DNA of 47,110 bases from Saprospiraceae bacterium (GTDB taxonomy: Bacteria; Bacteroidota; Bacteroidia; Chitinophagales; Saprospiraceae), in the NCBI GenBank assembly GCA_016722285.1, contig JADKGI010000025.1, positions 1 through 47,110 on the forward strand, read 5' to 3'. Positions 1-9,208 of the stretch are shown here, in pieces. Below the pieces are notes generated by a model. The model was not told the origin of the DNA and searched no databases. It saw only the letters and a list, made by a program, of their open reading frames with translations. A program made the translations under genes and the position numbers. The stretch's first letter is position 1. Each line of letters starts with the position of its first letter.

Positions 1-2
1 AA

Positions 3-206
3 ATCAGATTGGTTTTTGGTGAAAATCCTGATTTAAATGGAGAAATTCAAATTGTTGATGCTTTAGGACATCAATACCTGACCAAATTTTTGAACCGGGA
101 TAATGAAGGGGACTGGGTAAATATATATGATTTGGAGTCCGGATTTTATTGGATTACTTTCCGGAATAATCGTCACATCGGCATTTCAAAATTTTTAAAA
201 ATGTAA
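3..206 (+). CDS. C-terminal fragment of a T9SS-secreted protein (5' end outside window)
   Basis: Only the last ~67 codons are present; the open frame runs to the left edge of the window, so the true start is not visible. The text has the look of a type A T9SS C-terminal sorting domain: a beta-rich stretch with IQIVDALGHQ, then DLESGFYWITF and a short basic-hydrophobic end, ISKFLKM. Such domains direct export through the type IX system and are then cleaved. The passenger domain cannot be identified from this fragment. It ends 29 bases before the SusC start, so it may belong to the same transcript. The family assignment is by pattern only. Confidence 0.6.
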   Translation: MRLVFGENPDLNGEIQIVDALGHQYLTKFLNRDNEGDWVNIYDLESGFYWITFRNNRHIGISKFLKM

Positions 207-235
207 TATTTATTAATTTATTAAAACTAATCATT

Positions 236-3200
236 ATGAAATTTTTTCAACTCATCAAGATGTTTACTAAAAGTAAACAAAGTCTAAATTTTCTATTGTT
301 TTTACTGGGCTTTACTTTTATTGGGAATGCCCAGGAAGTTTCAGGAACAGTTAGAGATAATGAAGGATTGCCATTGATTGGTGCAACAGTATTAGTAAAT
401 GGCACTAATACCGGCACAATATGTGACTATGATGGAAAGTACAAAATTGCCGCCAAAACAGGTCAGGAATTGGTTTTCTCCATGATAGGAATGGAATCAA
501 AGACGGTTAAAGTCGGTGCAAGCAATGTAATTGATGTTGTCTTAGGAGGCTCTGTCCTTTTGGAAGACATAGTAATCACTGGTGCTTTGGGTCTGGTACA
601 AGACAAGAGGAAACTCAGCTACTCCGTACAGGCAATAAGAGGTTCGGACATTAAAAATACTCAGCGTGATAATGCATTTCTGGCTTTGCAGGGAAGAATT
701 GCCGGATTGTCATTAACCCCAACCAGTGGTCTTGCCGGAGGTTCTACCAGTATTAATCTACGGGGTGTAAATTCTATTGGTAACAGTAATCAACCGCTGA
801 TCGTTATGGATGGTCTTCCAATAAACAGCGGTACTTTCAACCAACATACTCTATACTCTGATGCAAACTCAGTGAATGGAAATATAAATAATAACAGAGA
901 CGATACGGGAAGTCGTCTTGCTGAAATCAATCCAAATGATATTGAAAGCATTACGGTCTTAAAGGGACCAGAAGCCGCAGCTCTCTATGGTAATGAAGGA
1001 GCTAACGGAGTGATACTTATCACTACCAAGAAAGGAAAAGCAGGTAAATCTAAAATATCATATAATAATCGATTTTCAACTTCTCAGCAGTATTTATATC
1101 CCGAAATTCAGACAGTTTATGGACGTGGAAAAAATGGGTTGGTAGATGTAAATGACCCTGATTATTTTGGACCTAAATTTCCTTCAAATACTAAGCTGTA
1201 TGATAATGTTCAGAATTTTTTCCAAAACGGTTCAAACACAAGACAGGATCTGGCATTTGAAGGCGGGTCTGACATATTTACTTACAGGCTTTCAGCAGCT
1301 TACTTAAAAGCTAAAGGAACTATACCGACAAATGAATATAGTCAGGTCAATCTGACTGCCACCAATGAGGTTAAGCTGACAAAATGGCTCAAGGCATCTA
1401 CTAGGTTTGGTATAACCCAGAATAAAAACTTGCTTCCTCCTGGTGGTAGCCAAGGTTATTTGATCGGCTCATTGAGGTATCCTTCTGATTATGATATGCG
1501 AAATTATTTAACTTTGGAAGGTGACCGTACACTGACTTTGCCAAATTCAAATTACGGAAGTGATAATGAAAATGCCTTTTTTAATGTGTATAAAAATGCA
1601 AGGGAAGAAAATACGAACAGAACCATGGGAAATGTATCTTTAACAGCTGATTTCAAACCTTGGTGGTCGTTTACAGGTAGGTTTGGCTCAGATATTTATA
1701 CAACTTCTGCCAATAGATTTTTTCATCCTCAATCCAATATTGGTTTTGCCAGAACAGGATGGATTGAAAATTATGTTGATTTTGGCAGGATTCTGAATAC
1801 TACTTTATTTACAACATTGAAAAAGAAAATTCAGGACATAAGTGGTTCAATTATAGTAGGTACATCTGTTGATGACCGAAGAAACGAAGTAACTTCAGAT
1901 TATGGTGAAAAATTGTATCTGGCTAATTTTAATAGTATCAACAATACTGATCCAACGACTCAAAGAAACAGAACCACCCTATCAAGAACGAGATTGATGG
2001 GGGTATTTGCAAAAGCAGAGGTAAATTATAAAGATTGGTTGATTGTTAACTTAACAGGAAGAAATGACTGGTCAAGTACATTGCCTGTTGAAAACCAATC
2101 ATATTTTTATCCATCAGCTGGTTTAACAGTCAACTTTACAGATATTCCGGCCCTAAAGGATAAATTCGGACCACTTAATTTTGGAAAATTAAGAGCTTCT
2201 TTTGCTAATGTCGGAAACCCTGCTCCGGCATATAAGATCAGATCCAGACTTACCACTCAAACAACTACCGGAGGTGGATTTTTGTATGACTTTTATGGAG
2301 ACAACCCTTCCCTTAAACCCGAAAGTGTGGAGAGTGTTGAGTTGGGAACAGAGCTTGGTTTTCTTAATGATCGGATAGTTCTTGATTTTGCCTGGTATTC
2401 CAAAAGTATAAAAGATCAGATTGTCGTGCAAAGGTTAAGTTATGGTACTGGATTTATTTTTGGATTATTAAATGGGGGTGATCTGAACACAAAAGGTATC
2501 GATATTCAACTTGAAATCACGGCCGTGAGAAAAGAGAATTTCAGGTGGAAAGTAAATACCAATTTTACCAAGTACAAAACATCTGTACTTAGCCTTCCTG
2601 CACAGGTTAGTGAGTATTATGATTCCGATACCTGGGCTGTCGGTAATGTACGTGCAAGTGCATTCGCACCGGCTGAAGTTTTGGCTTCCAGATTCAATTC
2701 TCCCGGAAATCTTTTTTACAGTGAGTTAAATTCCCGGGGTGCCGGCTCGGCTACTGCAATCGGAGGATGGAGCTATTTGCGTAATAGTAAGGGAAATATT
2801 CTGGTTGACCCATCGACAGGCTTGCCATTGCGGAACGCAAATTTCTTGCCAATTGGAGACAGAAATCCTGACTTCGTAATAGGACTTACCAATGATTTTA
2901 CTATAATGAAAAACCTGAACATATCATTTCTCTTAGATTTAAGGAAAGGAGGAGATATATTTAATGGTAATGAGATGTATTTATATCAGATAGGCTTGAG
3001 CAAGCGCACACTTGACCGCGAAGCACCATTTGTTTTCAAAGGTGTAGTTAAAGATGGAAAAGAAGAGACAGAAACGCCTACTATAAATGCTAAACAGATA
3101 ATTCCGAATGATAATGAGCTTTATTATTCCGTTGCTGTACAGCCGGAGGATTTTGTAGAAAGAGACATAAACTGGTTGAGACTCAGGGATATAACTTTGA

Positions 3201-3424
3201 GATATGAGTTTCCTAAAAAAATATTAGGCAGCCAAAAAGTAGTGAAGGATTTAAGTGTTTTTGTAAACGGCACTGATCTTTTCCTAATCACCAACTATAA
3301 AGGAGCAGATCCCTATGTTAGTACTACAAACCCGGCAACAGGCGGAGCTGGAGGTTTTGGGATGGATTTTGGTAAGACATCGTTACCACGAACATTTTCT
3401 ACAGGTTTATCGGTAACTTTTTAA
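236..3424 (+). CDS. SusC/RagA-family TonB-linked outer membrane receptor (locus 1)
   Basis: Full-length 1062-residue outer membrane transporter that imports oligomers or other nutrients with TonB energy. A signal peptide covers about residues 1-33 (cleavage near GNAQ/EVSG). Then come a carboxypeptidase-D-like regulatory beta-sandwich (about 35-107), a TonB-box-like EDIVITGAL, a plug domain (about 125-270, with LRGVNSIG and ESITVLKGPEAAALYG) and a beta barrel that ends in an aromatic C-terminus (TGLSVTF). An alternative start lies 8 codons downstream (position 260), which would shorten the signal peptide. It is immediately followed by its SusD-like partner. No glycan-degrading gene is adjacent, so the substrate is unknown; the nagB fusion further downstream hints at amino sugars but is separated by 770 bases. 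Confidence 0.93.
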   Translation: MKFFQLIKMFTKSKQSLNFLLFLLGFTFIGNAQEVSGTVRDNEGLPLIGATVLVNGTNTGTICDYDGKYKIAAKTGQELVFSMIGMESKTVKVGASNVIDVVLGGSVLLEDIVITGALGLVQDKRKLSYSVQAIRGSDIKNTQRDNAFLALQGRIAGLSLTPTSGLAGGSTSINLRGVNSIGNSNQPLIVMDGLPINSGTFNQHTLYSDANSVNGNINNNRDDTGSRLAEINPNDIESITVLKGPEAAALYGNEGANGVILITTKKGKAGKSKISYNNRFSTSQQYLYPEIQTVYGRGKNGLVDVNDPDYFGPKFPSNTKLYDNVQNFFQNGSNTRQDLAFEGGSDIFTYRLSAAYLKAKGTIPTNEYSQVNLTATNEVKLTKWLKASTRFGITQNKNLLPPGGSQGYLIGSLRYPSDYDMRNYLTLEGDRTLTLPNSNYGSDNENAFFNVYKNAREENTNRTMGNVSLTADFKPWWSFTGRFGSDIYTTSANRFFHPQSNIGFARTGWIENYVDFGRILNTTLFTTLKKKIQDISGSIIVGTSVDDRRNEVTSDYGEKLYLANFNSINNTDPTTQRNRTTLSRTRLMGVFAKAEVNYKDWLIVNLTGRNDWSSTLPVENQSYFYPSAGLTVNFTDIPALKDKFGPLNFGKLRASFANVGNPAPAYKIRSRLTTQTTTGGGFLYDFYGDNPSLKPESVESVELGTELGFLNDRIVLDFAWYSKSIKDQIVVQRLSYGTGFIFGLLNGGDLNTKGIDIQLEITAVRKENFRWKVNTNFTKYKTSVLSLPAQVSEYYDSDTWAVGNVRASAFAPAEVLASRFNSPGNLFYSELNSRGAGSATAIGGWSYLRNSKGNILVDPSTGLPLRNANFLPIGDRNPDFVIGLTNDFTIMKNLNISFLLDLRKGGDIFNGNEMYLYQIGLSKRTLDREAPFVFKGVVKDGKEETETPTINAKQIIPNDNELYYSVAVQPEDFVERDINWLRLRDITLRYEFPKKILGSQKVVKDLSVFVNGTDLFLITNYKGADPYVSTTNPATGGAGGFGMDFGKTSLPRTFSTGLSVTF

Positions 3425-3448
3425 TTGTTAATTTTAAATATAATAGAA

Positions 3449-4968
3449 ATGAAAAATAAAATATTAATTAAATCTTTTTTCATAGCCTTATTGCTTGTTT
3501 TTAACGGCTGTGATAATTATCTGGACGTCAATTTCGATCCTTCTTTTCCTCAAACTGCCGAAAGTTCTTCGGTTTTGGCTCCTGTTTTATCTCAGATGGT
3601 AAGAGGTGAGACATTTGATACCAGATATGTGGGTCAATACATTCAGAATTGGGCCTGGATAACAGCTAATAATGTTTGGGATTTACACGGATACATTGCC
3701 GGTAGCGATTCAGGTGGAGAGAAATGGCGATCACACTATTGGTCAATTGGTAAAAATATAGACCTGATGATAGAGCAGTCCAGTGCCCGTGGCCAGTGGG
3801 ATTATGTAGGTGTAGCTAAAGCAATAAGAGCCTGGAGCTGGCAATCAACTACTGATGTACATGGAGAATTGATTCTCAAGCAAGCCTGGGAACCAAACCG
3901 ATATGTATTTGATTTTGATACACAGGACCTGGTTTATGCTGAAGTAAAAAGACTTTGTGACGATGCATTAGTTGATCTGGCGCGTACAGATGGTACAGTC
4001 AGCGAGAAAAGTCTTGGTACTGGTGATCTGGTGTATAAAGGTAACAGAGCAAAATGGATAAAATTTGTTTATTCGGTTTTGGCGCGAAATGCTCATCACA
4101 TTTCAAATAAGAGTAGTTACAGTCCGGATAAAGTAATAGAATATGTAGATAAATCTCTCAGCTCAAATGCAGATAATTTCAATGTACCTCATACCGGATC
4201 AAATAGTGCTGATGCTAATTTCTATGGACCAACCCGTAATAACTTAAGATCCAATAGAGCAACAGAGTTTTTTGTAAATCTTCTCAATGGAACCGTATTT
4301 GGTGGCGTAACAGACCCTCGTTTACCTTTGATGTACACTGCGTCTCCTGATAATATTTACAGAGGAATCGTTCCTGTAAAAGGGGATCCAACTAACGTAA
4401 CTAATAACGTTATGAGAACACCGTTATTGTGGGGAGTATCTCCTGCTGTCACTGTGGCAGCACAAATACCTGGTAAATATATTTTTACCGATAAAGCTGA
4501 CCACCCGTTGGTTACATACTTCGAGCTGCAATTTATGAAAGCAGAGGCAGCTTTTATAAAAGGGGATAAAAATTTGGCCTATGATGCATTTAAAAAAGGT
4601 ATAATAGCGCATATGGAATTTACAAAGGTGGCCACCGCAGATATAAATACATATATGAATAGTGCCGCAGTTCCTAAGACAGCTGCAGAATTGACCTTAA
4701 GCCAGATAATGCTTCAGAAGTATATCGCATTATGGGTCACGGTGCATTAGAGACCTGGGTAGATATGCGCAGGTATAATTACAGTAGTGATATATATAAG
4801 GGATTTGTATTACCTAATCCGCTTTATTTGGACAATGGAAATAAGACTGCCCAAAGACTGAGGCCAAGATACAATTCTGAGTATGTATGGAATAGAGAAT
4901 CATTAGATAAATTTGGTGGAAATAATTCTGATTATCATACATATGAACTTTGGTTTTCAAAAAAATAA
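3449..4968 (+). CDS. SusD/RagB-family lipoprotein (SusD-like_2 type), frameshifted near 4735
   Basis: Surface lipoprotein partner of the preceding SusC; it caps the receptor and binds substrate. The start is set at ATG 3449, because the upstream TTG in frame gives no signal peptide. MKNKILIKSF leads into a lipobox ending in Cys21 (VFNGC). The first frame runs to a stop at 4748-4750. The C-terminal part continues in another frame from about 4732 (GHGALETWVDMRRY...). One extra G in the GGG run at about 4735-4737 would give KYIALWGHGALETW, the expected continuous text of this family, and a protein of about 506 residues. I infer a one-base deletion in the assembly rather than decay. Confidence 0.85.
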
Positions 4969-5014
4969 GTATTGCCTGATCATTTATAATTAGAAGATAC
5001 TTAAAAATATTAAG

Positions 5015-5060
5015 ACTCCGGCCGCCTCATTTTGTAACCTAAACAAGAGGAGGTCGGAGT
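5015..5060 (+). terminator. Candidate terminator hairpin after the SusCD pair
   Basis: Arms 5015-5028 (ACTCCGGCCGCCTC) and 5047-5060 (GAGGAGGTCGGAGT) pair over 14 positions with one G-U and one mismatch, enclosing an 18-base loop. The stem is GC-rich in an AT-rich region and lies 46 bases after the susD stop. There is no strong T run after it, so a terminator role is inferred from stem and position only. Confidence 0.45.
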
Positions 5061-5198
5061 TATTGAATACTGGTTATGGAAATGAAGTGATTTAAAAACG
5101 TATGTTAAAATGATTTGTAAGTGCCTGGAATTCTAATCGAAGCATTTTTTGAAGTCGATAATGGTATTTATGAACAAGAAAAAGCTGAAGAATAAGCG

Positions 5199-5244
5199 TT
5201 TCAACCAGCCTGCCAAAGAATTTGTTCAGCAGGCAGGTGACTTG
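5199..5244 (-). repeat. 46-base dispersed repeat, copy 1
   Basis: The reverse complement of this segment aligns without gaps to 45615-45660 at 37 of 46 positions by hand count. The best conserved parts are CAAGTC, CAAATT, TTTGGCAGGC and GGTTGAAA. Within this copy the GCCTGCC and GGCAGG parts can form a hairpin. Both copies lie in gene-free DNA at opposite ends of the window. Confidence 0.5.
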
Positions 5245-5689
5245 CAAAGGATTTAGCTGTATGTTTTTAAGTACCATATAAATGCTATTTTATAACAGGC
5301 ATATAAATTTGGGGCCTTTACTTTTTACGGTGACCTCAAAATTCCTTCCATTTTAAGGGAAGGATTTAGCCCGCCTGCCCCGAAGATGGCAGGGATGGGT
5401 AAATTTAGAGGAATCACTTCAATAAGAGAGATAGCCATAAGTGAAAAAAAGCATATTTATCTGATCTTTCAATATAAGTGGTGGGATTCTTAGAATGACT
5501 TGTGAATGTTAAAGACTACTAAAAAACACATGTCTAATTTGTTAAGCAAACTCTGCATGTATATTTGTTGATTTTCGTTTTTATTTAAAATATAGGATTT
5601 GATATCTAAATATATGATATTCAAAAGCGTTCAATATTAATTTGTTAATTGATTAATTATAGCTCCGAAGAATAGGGGCAAAATTTTTC

Positions 5690-5701
5690 GTGCACGTGCA
5701 C
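5690..5701. promoter_or_regulatory. 12-bp perfect palindrome, probable operator for the nagB fusion gene
   Basis: GTGCACGTGCAC reads the same on both strands and has a central CG step, like LacI/GalR-type operators. It ends 8 bases before the -7 element (5710-5717), so a bound protein would block RNA polymerase. It occurs only once in the window as far as I can see. The cognate regulator is not in the window; the LacI-type label is an inference from symmetry. Confidence 0.55.
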
Positions 5702-5709
5702 AAATTTTG

Positions 5710-5717
5710 TATTTTTG
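5710..5717 (+). promoter_or_regulatory. -7 promoter element of the nagB fusion gene
   Basis: TATTTTTG matches the Bacteroidota -7 consensus TAnnTTTG exactly, 21 bases before the chosen ATG at 5739. The upstream -33 region is covered by the palindrome and shows only a weak TTCG (5687-5690). Confidence 0.6.
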
Positions 5718-5738
5718 CACTTAATAAATGATATAAAT

Positions 5739-7688
5739 ATGAATTATGCTTCATCGGGTGTAGGTACTGAATTAGCAGCCAGCCTAAAGTATCAACTCAA
5801 GACTTTCGAAAAGATTGCAATAAAATTATGGGACAACCCTGACGAAGGCGCAATCCACATTGCCAGATATATCGCTTTATGTATCAGGCAAAAACAACAG
5901 GATAATGAACATATTGTCCTTGGTTTAGCGACGGGTTCATCTCCTATTAAAATTTATAATGAACTGGTCAGAATGCACAGAGAAGAAGGTCTTTCCTTTC
6001 ACAATGTGATAACTTTTAATCTCGACGAATATTATCCTTTGAAGCCTGACGCCAATCAATCGTATGTCAAATTTATGCATGAGTATCTATTTAGCCATAT
6101 TGATATAAATCCGGCTAACATACATATTCCTAATGGAGACATTCCCATTGATTATGTTGCTAATTTTTGTAATGAATATGAAAAGAAAATAGACCTTCTT
6201 GGTGGAATTGATATACAGATTCTAGGTATCGGACGCACCGGTCATATAGGATTTAATGAACCTGGGTCATGGCTGTCCTCAAAAACACGGCTTGTAAAAC
6301 TGGACCATTTGACTAGAGTGGATGCTGTAAAAGATTTTGGAAAAGAGGAAAGTGTACCCTATAGAGCAATCACAATGGGGATCAGCACTATTTTGAAGGC
6401 AAGACAAATATTTATTATGGCCTGGGGAAGCCACAAAGCACTTATAGTTCAGCATGCCATTGAAGGTGAGGTGACTGAAATGATTCCTGCCACCTATCTC
6501 CAAAGTCACAGTAATGTTAAATTTTATCTGGATGCTGCCGCTGCATCTGAATTGACAAAAGTAAAGACACCCTGGTTGGCCGGTATTTGCAACTGGGATG
6601 ACAAACTGATAGCTAAAGCAGTAATATGGCTCTCACTTAAATTGAAAAAACCATTGTTGAAACTTACCGATGAAGATTATATAAATAACGGTCTGTCAGA
6701 ATTGATAGCAGAATACAATTCAGCTTACAGCCTCAATATTAAGATATTCAACAAGCTGCAACACACCATTACCGGCTGGCCTGGTGGCAAACCTCATGCT
6801 GATGACACAAATCGACCCGAAAGGGCTAATCCTGCGAAAAAGCGTGTCATTATTTTCAGCCCTCATCCTGATGATGATGTCATTTCTATGGGAGGTACAT
6901 TTCTGAGGTTAGTTGAGCAGGGACATGAAGTGCATGTAGCATATCAGGTGTCGGGCAATATAGCCGTACACGATATAGATGCCTGGAGGTATGCAGAATT
7001 TATGGCAGATTTTGCCAAAGCTATGGGCTTTGAATTCCCTGAACTTTTTAAAGCAGCTCAAAAGATTTCCAGATTTCTTGACAAAAAAGATCAAAATGAG
7101 TCTGATATCAAAGAATTGAGGATACTTAAAGGTATAATTCGGAGGGAAGAAGCAAGAAGTGGCGCTATGTATTGCGGACTGGGTGAGAAAAACATACATT
7201 TTCTGGATATGCCTTTTTATGAAACAGGTGGCATTAGAAAAAACAAACTTTCGGATGCTGATTTTGACTTAATTGTCAATCTTCTGAATGAGGTAAAGCC
7301 CCATCAGGTTTATGCTGCCGGCGATCTGGCTGATCCACATGGTACCCATCGCGTGTGCCTCGATGCCATATTTGAAGCATTTGAGAGAACCCGTGATCAG
7401 AAGTGGTGGAAAGATTGCTACATGTGGCTTTATAGAGGCGCCTGGCACGAATGGCCGATTGATGAAATTGAAATGGCTGTGCCAATCAGCCCAGCAGAAT
7501 TGATGCGAAAAAGAAAAGCTATATTTATGCACCAGTCGCAAAAAGATCATCCGGTTTTTCCGGGAGAAGATACACGGGAATTCTGGCAAAGAGCAGAAGA
7601 CAGAAACAAAGAAACGGCCAATTTATATAATATACTGGGACTCGCCGAATACGAAGCAATCGAGGCCTTTGTAAGATGGAAGTTATAA
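5739..7688 (+). CDS. nagB: Glucosamine-6-phosphate deaminase fused to a PIG-L/LmbE-type deacetylase
   Basis: 649 residues. Residues about 20-290 are a NagB-type sugar-phosphate isomerase domain (GlcN6P to Fru6P plus ammonia): phosphate-binding GLATGSSP (62-69), NLDEYYPL with Asp96 in the place of the proton-shuttling E. coli Asp72, and GIGRTGHIGFNEP (163-175) with His169 and Glu174 kept. The residue aligned with E. coli Asp141 is Thr167. Residues about 368-649 are a PIG-L/LmbE domain with the zinc motif SPHPDDD (374-380) and a later DPHGTH; relatives remove acetyl from GlcNAc groups. The fusion could couple N-deacetylation to deamination. From memory, this two-domain form is common in Bacteroidota. 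The start at ATG 5739 fits the promoter; an upstream TTG overlaps the -7 box. Single gene with its own promoter and operator. Confidence 0.9.
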   Translation: MNYASSGVGTELAASLKYQLKTFEKIAIKLWDNPDEGAIHIARYIALCIRQKQQDNEHIVLGLATGSSPIKIYNELVRMHREEGLSFHNVITFNLDEYYPLKPDANQSYVKFMHEYLFSHIDINPANIHIPNGDIPIDYVANFCNEYEKKIDLLGGIDIQILGIGRTGHIGFNEPGSWLSSKTRLVKLDHLTRVDAVKDFGKEESVPYRAITMGISTILKARQIFIMAWGSHKALIVQHAIEGEVTEMIPATYLQSHSNVKFYLDAAAASELTKVKTPWLAGICNWDDKLIAKAVIWLSLKLKKPLLKLTDEDYINNGLSELIAEYNSAYSLNIKIFNKLQHTITGWPGGKPHADDTNRPERANPAKKRVIIFSPHPDDDVISMGGTFLRLVEQGHEVHVAYQVSGNIAVHDIDAWRYAEFMADFAKAMGFEFPELFKAAQKISRFLDKKDQNESDIKELRILKGIIRREEARSGAMYCGLGEKNIHFLDMPFYETGGIRKNKLSDADFDLIVNLLNEVKPHQVYAAGDLADPHGTHRVCLDAIFEAFERTRDQKWWKDCYMWLYRGAWHEWPIDEIEMAVPISPAELMRKRKAIFMHQSQKDHPVFPGEDTREFWQRAEDRNKETANLYNILGLAEYEAIEAFVRWKL

Positions 7689-8082
7689 TATAGTAAGATG
7701 TATGACTGCTTTTTTTGATTTAAAGTGGATCACAAGATATTCCCGTCCTTCTTGTATTTTGTCCATAATGAATTGCCTGTTAGATTTATTCCTGATAATC
7801 CTATAATTAAGACTACACCGAAAAGTTTTTTTTTGCCACAAAGGCTCAAAAGCACTAAGAATCGCAAAGAATAACGAAATTAAATAATCGATATTCAATC
7901 CTTTGTGAATCTTTGAGACTTAGCGACCTTGTGGCAATTCTTTATTTTTATCTTTTCGGAGTGGACTCATAATTAAAATGGCTTAAATAGAAATTGCAAC
8001 ATAAATAACAATGTGTTAGTGAAATATAAATAAAATCATATTATAAATTTTGACTTTGCACAGCGTTTAGGTAGATTTGACC
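7689..8082. other. 394-base gap: inverted repeat and CBM9-gene promoter region
   Basis: Apart from the inverted repeat at 7811-7966, the gap holds an AT-rich stretch leading to the next gene. TGACTTTG at 8051-8058 matches the -7 consensus at seven of eight positions and is a weak promoter candidate. The open frame on the minus strand at 7683-7898 runs through the repeat and shows no family features, so I do not count it as a gene. Confidence 0.4.
7811..7966. repeat. MITE-like imperfect inverted repeat (~156 bp)
   Basis: Outer arms GACTACACCGAAAAG (7811-7825) and CTTTTCGGAGTGGAC (7952-7966) pair at 12 of 15 positions. Inside lies a second inverted pair: TTGCCACAAAGG...CACTAAGAATCGCAAAG on the left and CTTTGTG...ACTTAGCGACCTTGTGGCAA on the right. 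The 'CACAAAG...CACTAAG' text resembles a dispersed repeat that I recall from many bacterial genomes. No transposase is encoded. It is either a non-autonomous element or a structured interspersed repeat. Confidence 0.55.
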
Positions 8083-9183
8083 ATGCAAAATAATATACAG
8101 GTTAAAGTTCTTTTTAATCATACTTCTTTTGGAAGGATTATGATTATATTCTTTTTACTGGCAGTCGGAAATGTTGACGGCCAACAGATGGAGGGGTATA
8201 AATATTCTCCTAATTATTACAATTGTGTTTATATAGCCAAGTCTGCAGATATTACTATAGATGGCGATCTTTCTGAAAAGGCCTGGGAAAAAGCTGATTG
8301 GTCTTCTTTATTCGTTGACATAGAAAATAGTGCCCGGCCAGCCCCGTATCTGGACACCAGAGTAAAAATGCTTTGGGATGATGCATATCTTTATATAGCG
8401 GCTGAAATAATGGAAAGCCACTTATGGGCAACATATTCAAAACAGGATATGGAAATATCACAGGAAAACAGTTTCCAGGTATTTATTGATCCTGAAGGGA
8501 ATACGCACAATTATCTGGAAATTCAAATAAATACTTTAGGTGCTGTTTTAGATGTTTTTCACCAAACCATTCCGAGATAGTGGATTAGCTATCAATTCAT
8601 TTGATTTTAAAGGCCTGAAAAGAGGGGTCAGGATATTTGGCACACTAAATAATCCTTCTGACAGAGATGAAAAATGGACGATTGAACTCGCAATACCGTG
8701 GAATGAGATGGCAGAAAAGGCAATCCTGAAAGGTCCTCCAAAGGACAAAGATAGCTGGAAAATAAATTTCTTAAGAGTGCAGTGGGATAGAGACATTAAA
8801 AATGGAAAATATGTGAAACAGAAAGAACCTCAAAAAGATACTGAAAAGCCAGCTAATAATTGGGCTTGGTCACAGCAGGGCTCTTTAACCATGCATCAGC
8901 CCGAAACCTGGGGAATAATAGTATTTAATAAAAAGCAGACAAGAAACAAATATCAACCGTGGTAGATCAGGATATATTGAAATGGGAATTGCGTAAGGTT
9001 TATTATCAGGAACGCAGTTTTTATGAAAAATATGGGATTTATACTTCCAATGTCCAAACGGATTTAAGCAAAGCGGAGCTGGAGATCAAAGTACTCGGAG
9101 ATAGCTATACGGCTAAGTATTGTAAAGGCAGAGCATGTTATTATATCAGAGAAGACGGCCGGATATGGGAGAGCAAAAAGTAA
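8083..9183 (+). CDS. Secreted carbohydrate-binding family 9-like protein, two frameshifts
   Basis: Start at ATG 8083, followed by a hydrophobic export signal ending near GNVDGQ. The mature part has CBM9-like text: ITIDGDLSEKAWEKADW, TRVKMLWDDAYLYIAAE, FQVFIDPEGNTHNYLEIQ, WTIELAIPW, WKINFLRVQWD, NWAWSQQG and PETWGIIVF. Such proteins bind sugars and often occur in glycan degraders. It is read in three frames. Near 8555-8559 an extra T (TTTTT for TTTT) shifts frame; removing it gives DVFTKPFRDSG. Near 8957 one G is missing; adding it gives YQPWVDQDILKW and continues into a C-terminal region of about 75 residues (ELRKVYYQERSFYEKYG...) to the stop at 9183. The restored protein is about 366 residues. 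Sequencing error is more likely than decay, because family motifs are kept on both sides of each break. Confidence 0.75.
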
Positions 9184-9208
9184 ATTATACCTTAATTAAT
9201 TTAGGAGA

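Larger units (their letters stand above)
4969..5738. other. 770-base intergenic region with hairpins and a dispersed repeat
   Basis: No convincing gene is visible on either strand; the short open frames lack family features. It holds the 5015-5060 hairpin, a 46-base repeat copy (5199-5244), and two further small hairpins: an AAATTCCTTCC/GGAAGGATTT pair around 5339-5366, and CCTGCC (5374-5379) with GGCAGG (5388-5393). The nagB promoter and palindrome lie at the right end. The middle could be decayed mobile DNA, but I cannot show that. Confidence 0.5.

Noticed and set aside
4730..4755. Programmed ribosomal frameshift in the SusD gene
   Set aside because: There is no slippery heptamer with a downstream structure, and the same kind of one-base break occurs in six other unrelated genes, so assembly error is simpler.
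236..5738. SusCD pair plus nagB fusion as one amino-sugar utilization locus
   Set aside because: They are separated by 770 bases with a hairpin and an independent promoter/operator, and no chitinase or hexosaminidase is present, so a link is only a guess.
7683..7898. Minus-strand open frame of 71 codons after nagB
   Set aside because: Its first third is translated MITE-like repeat, and the rest has no recognisable family; I could not support it as a gene.
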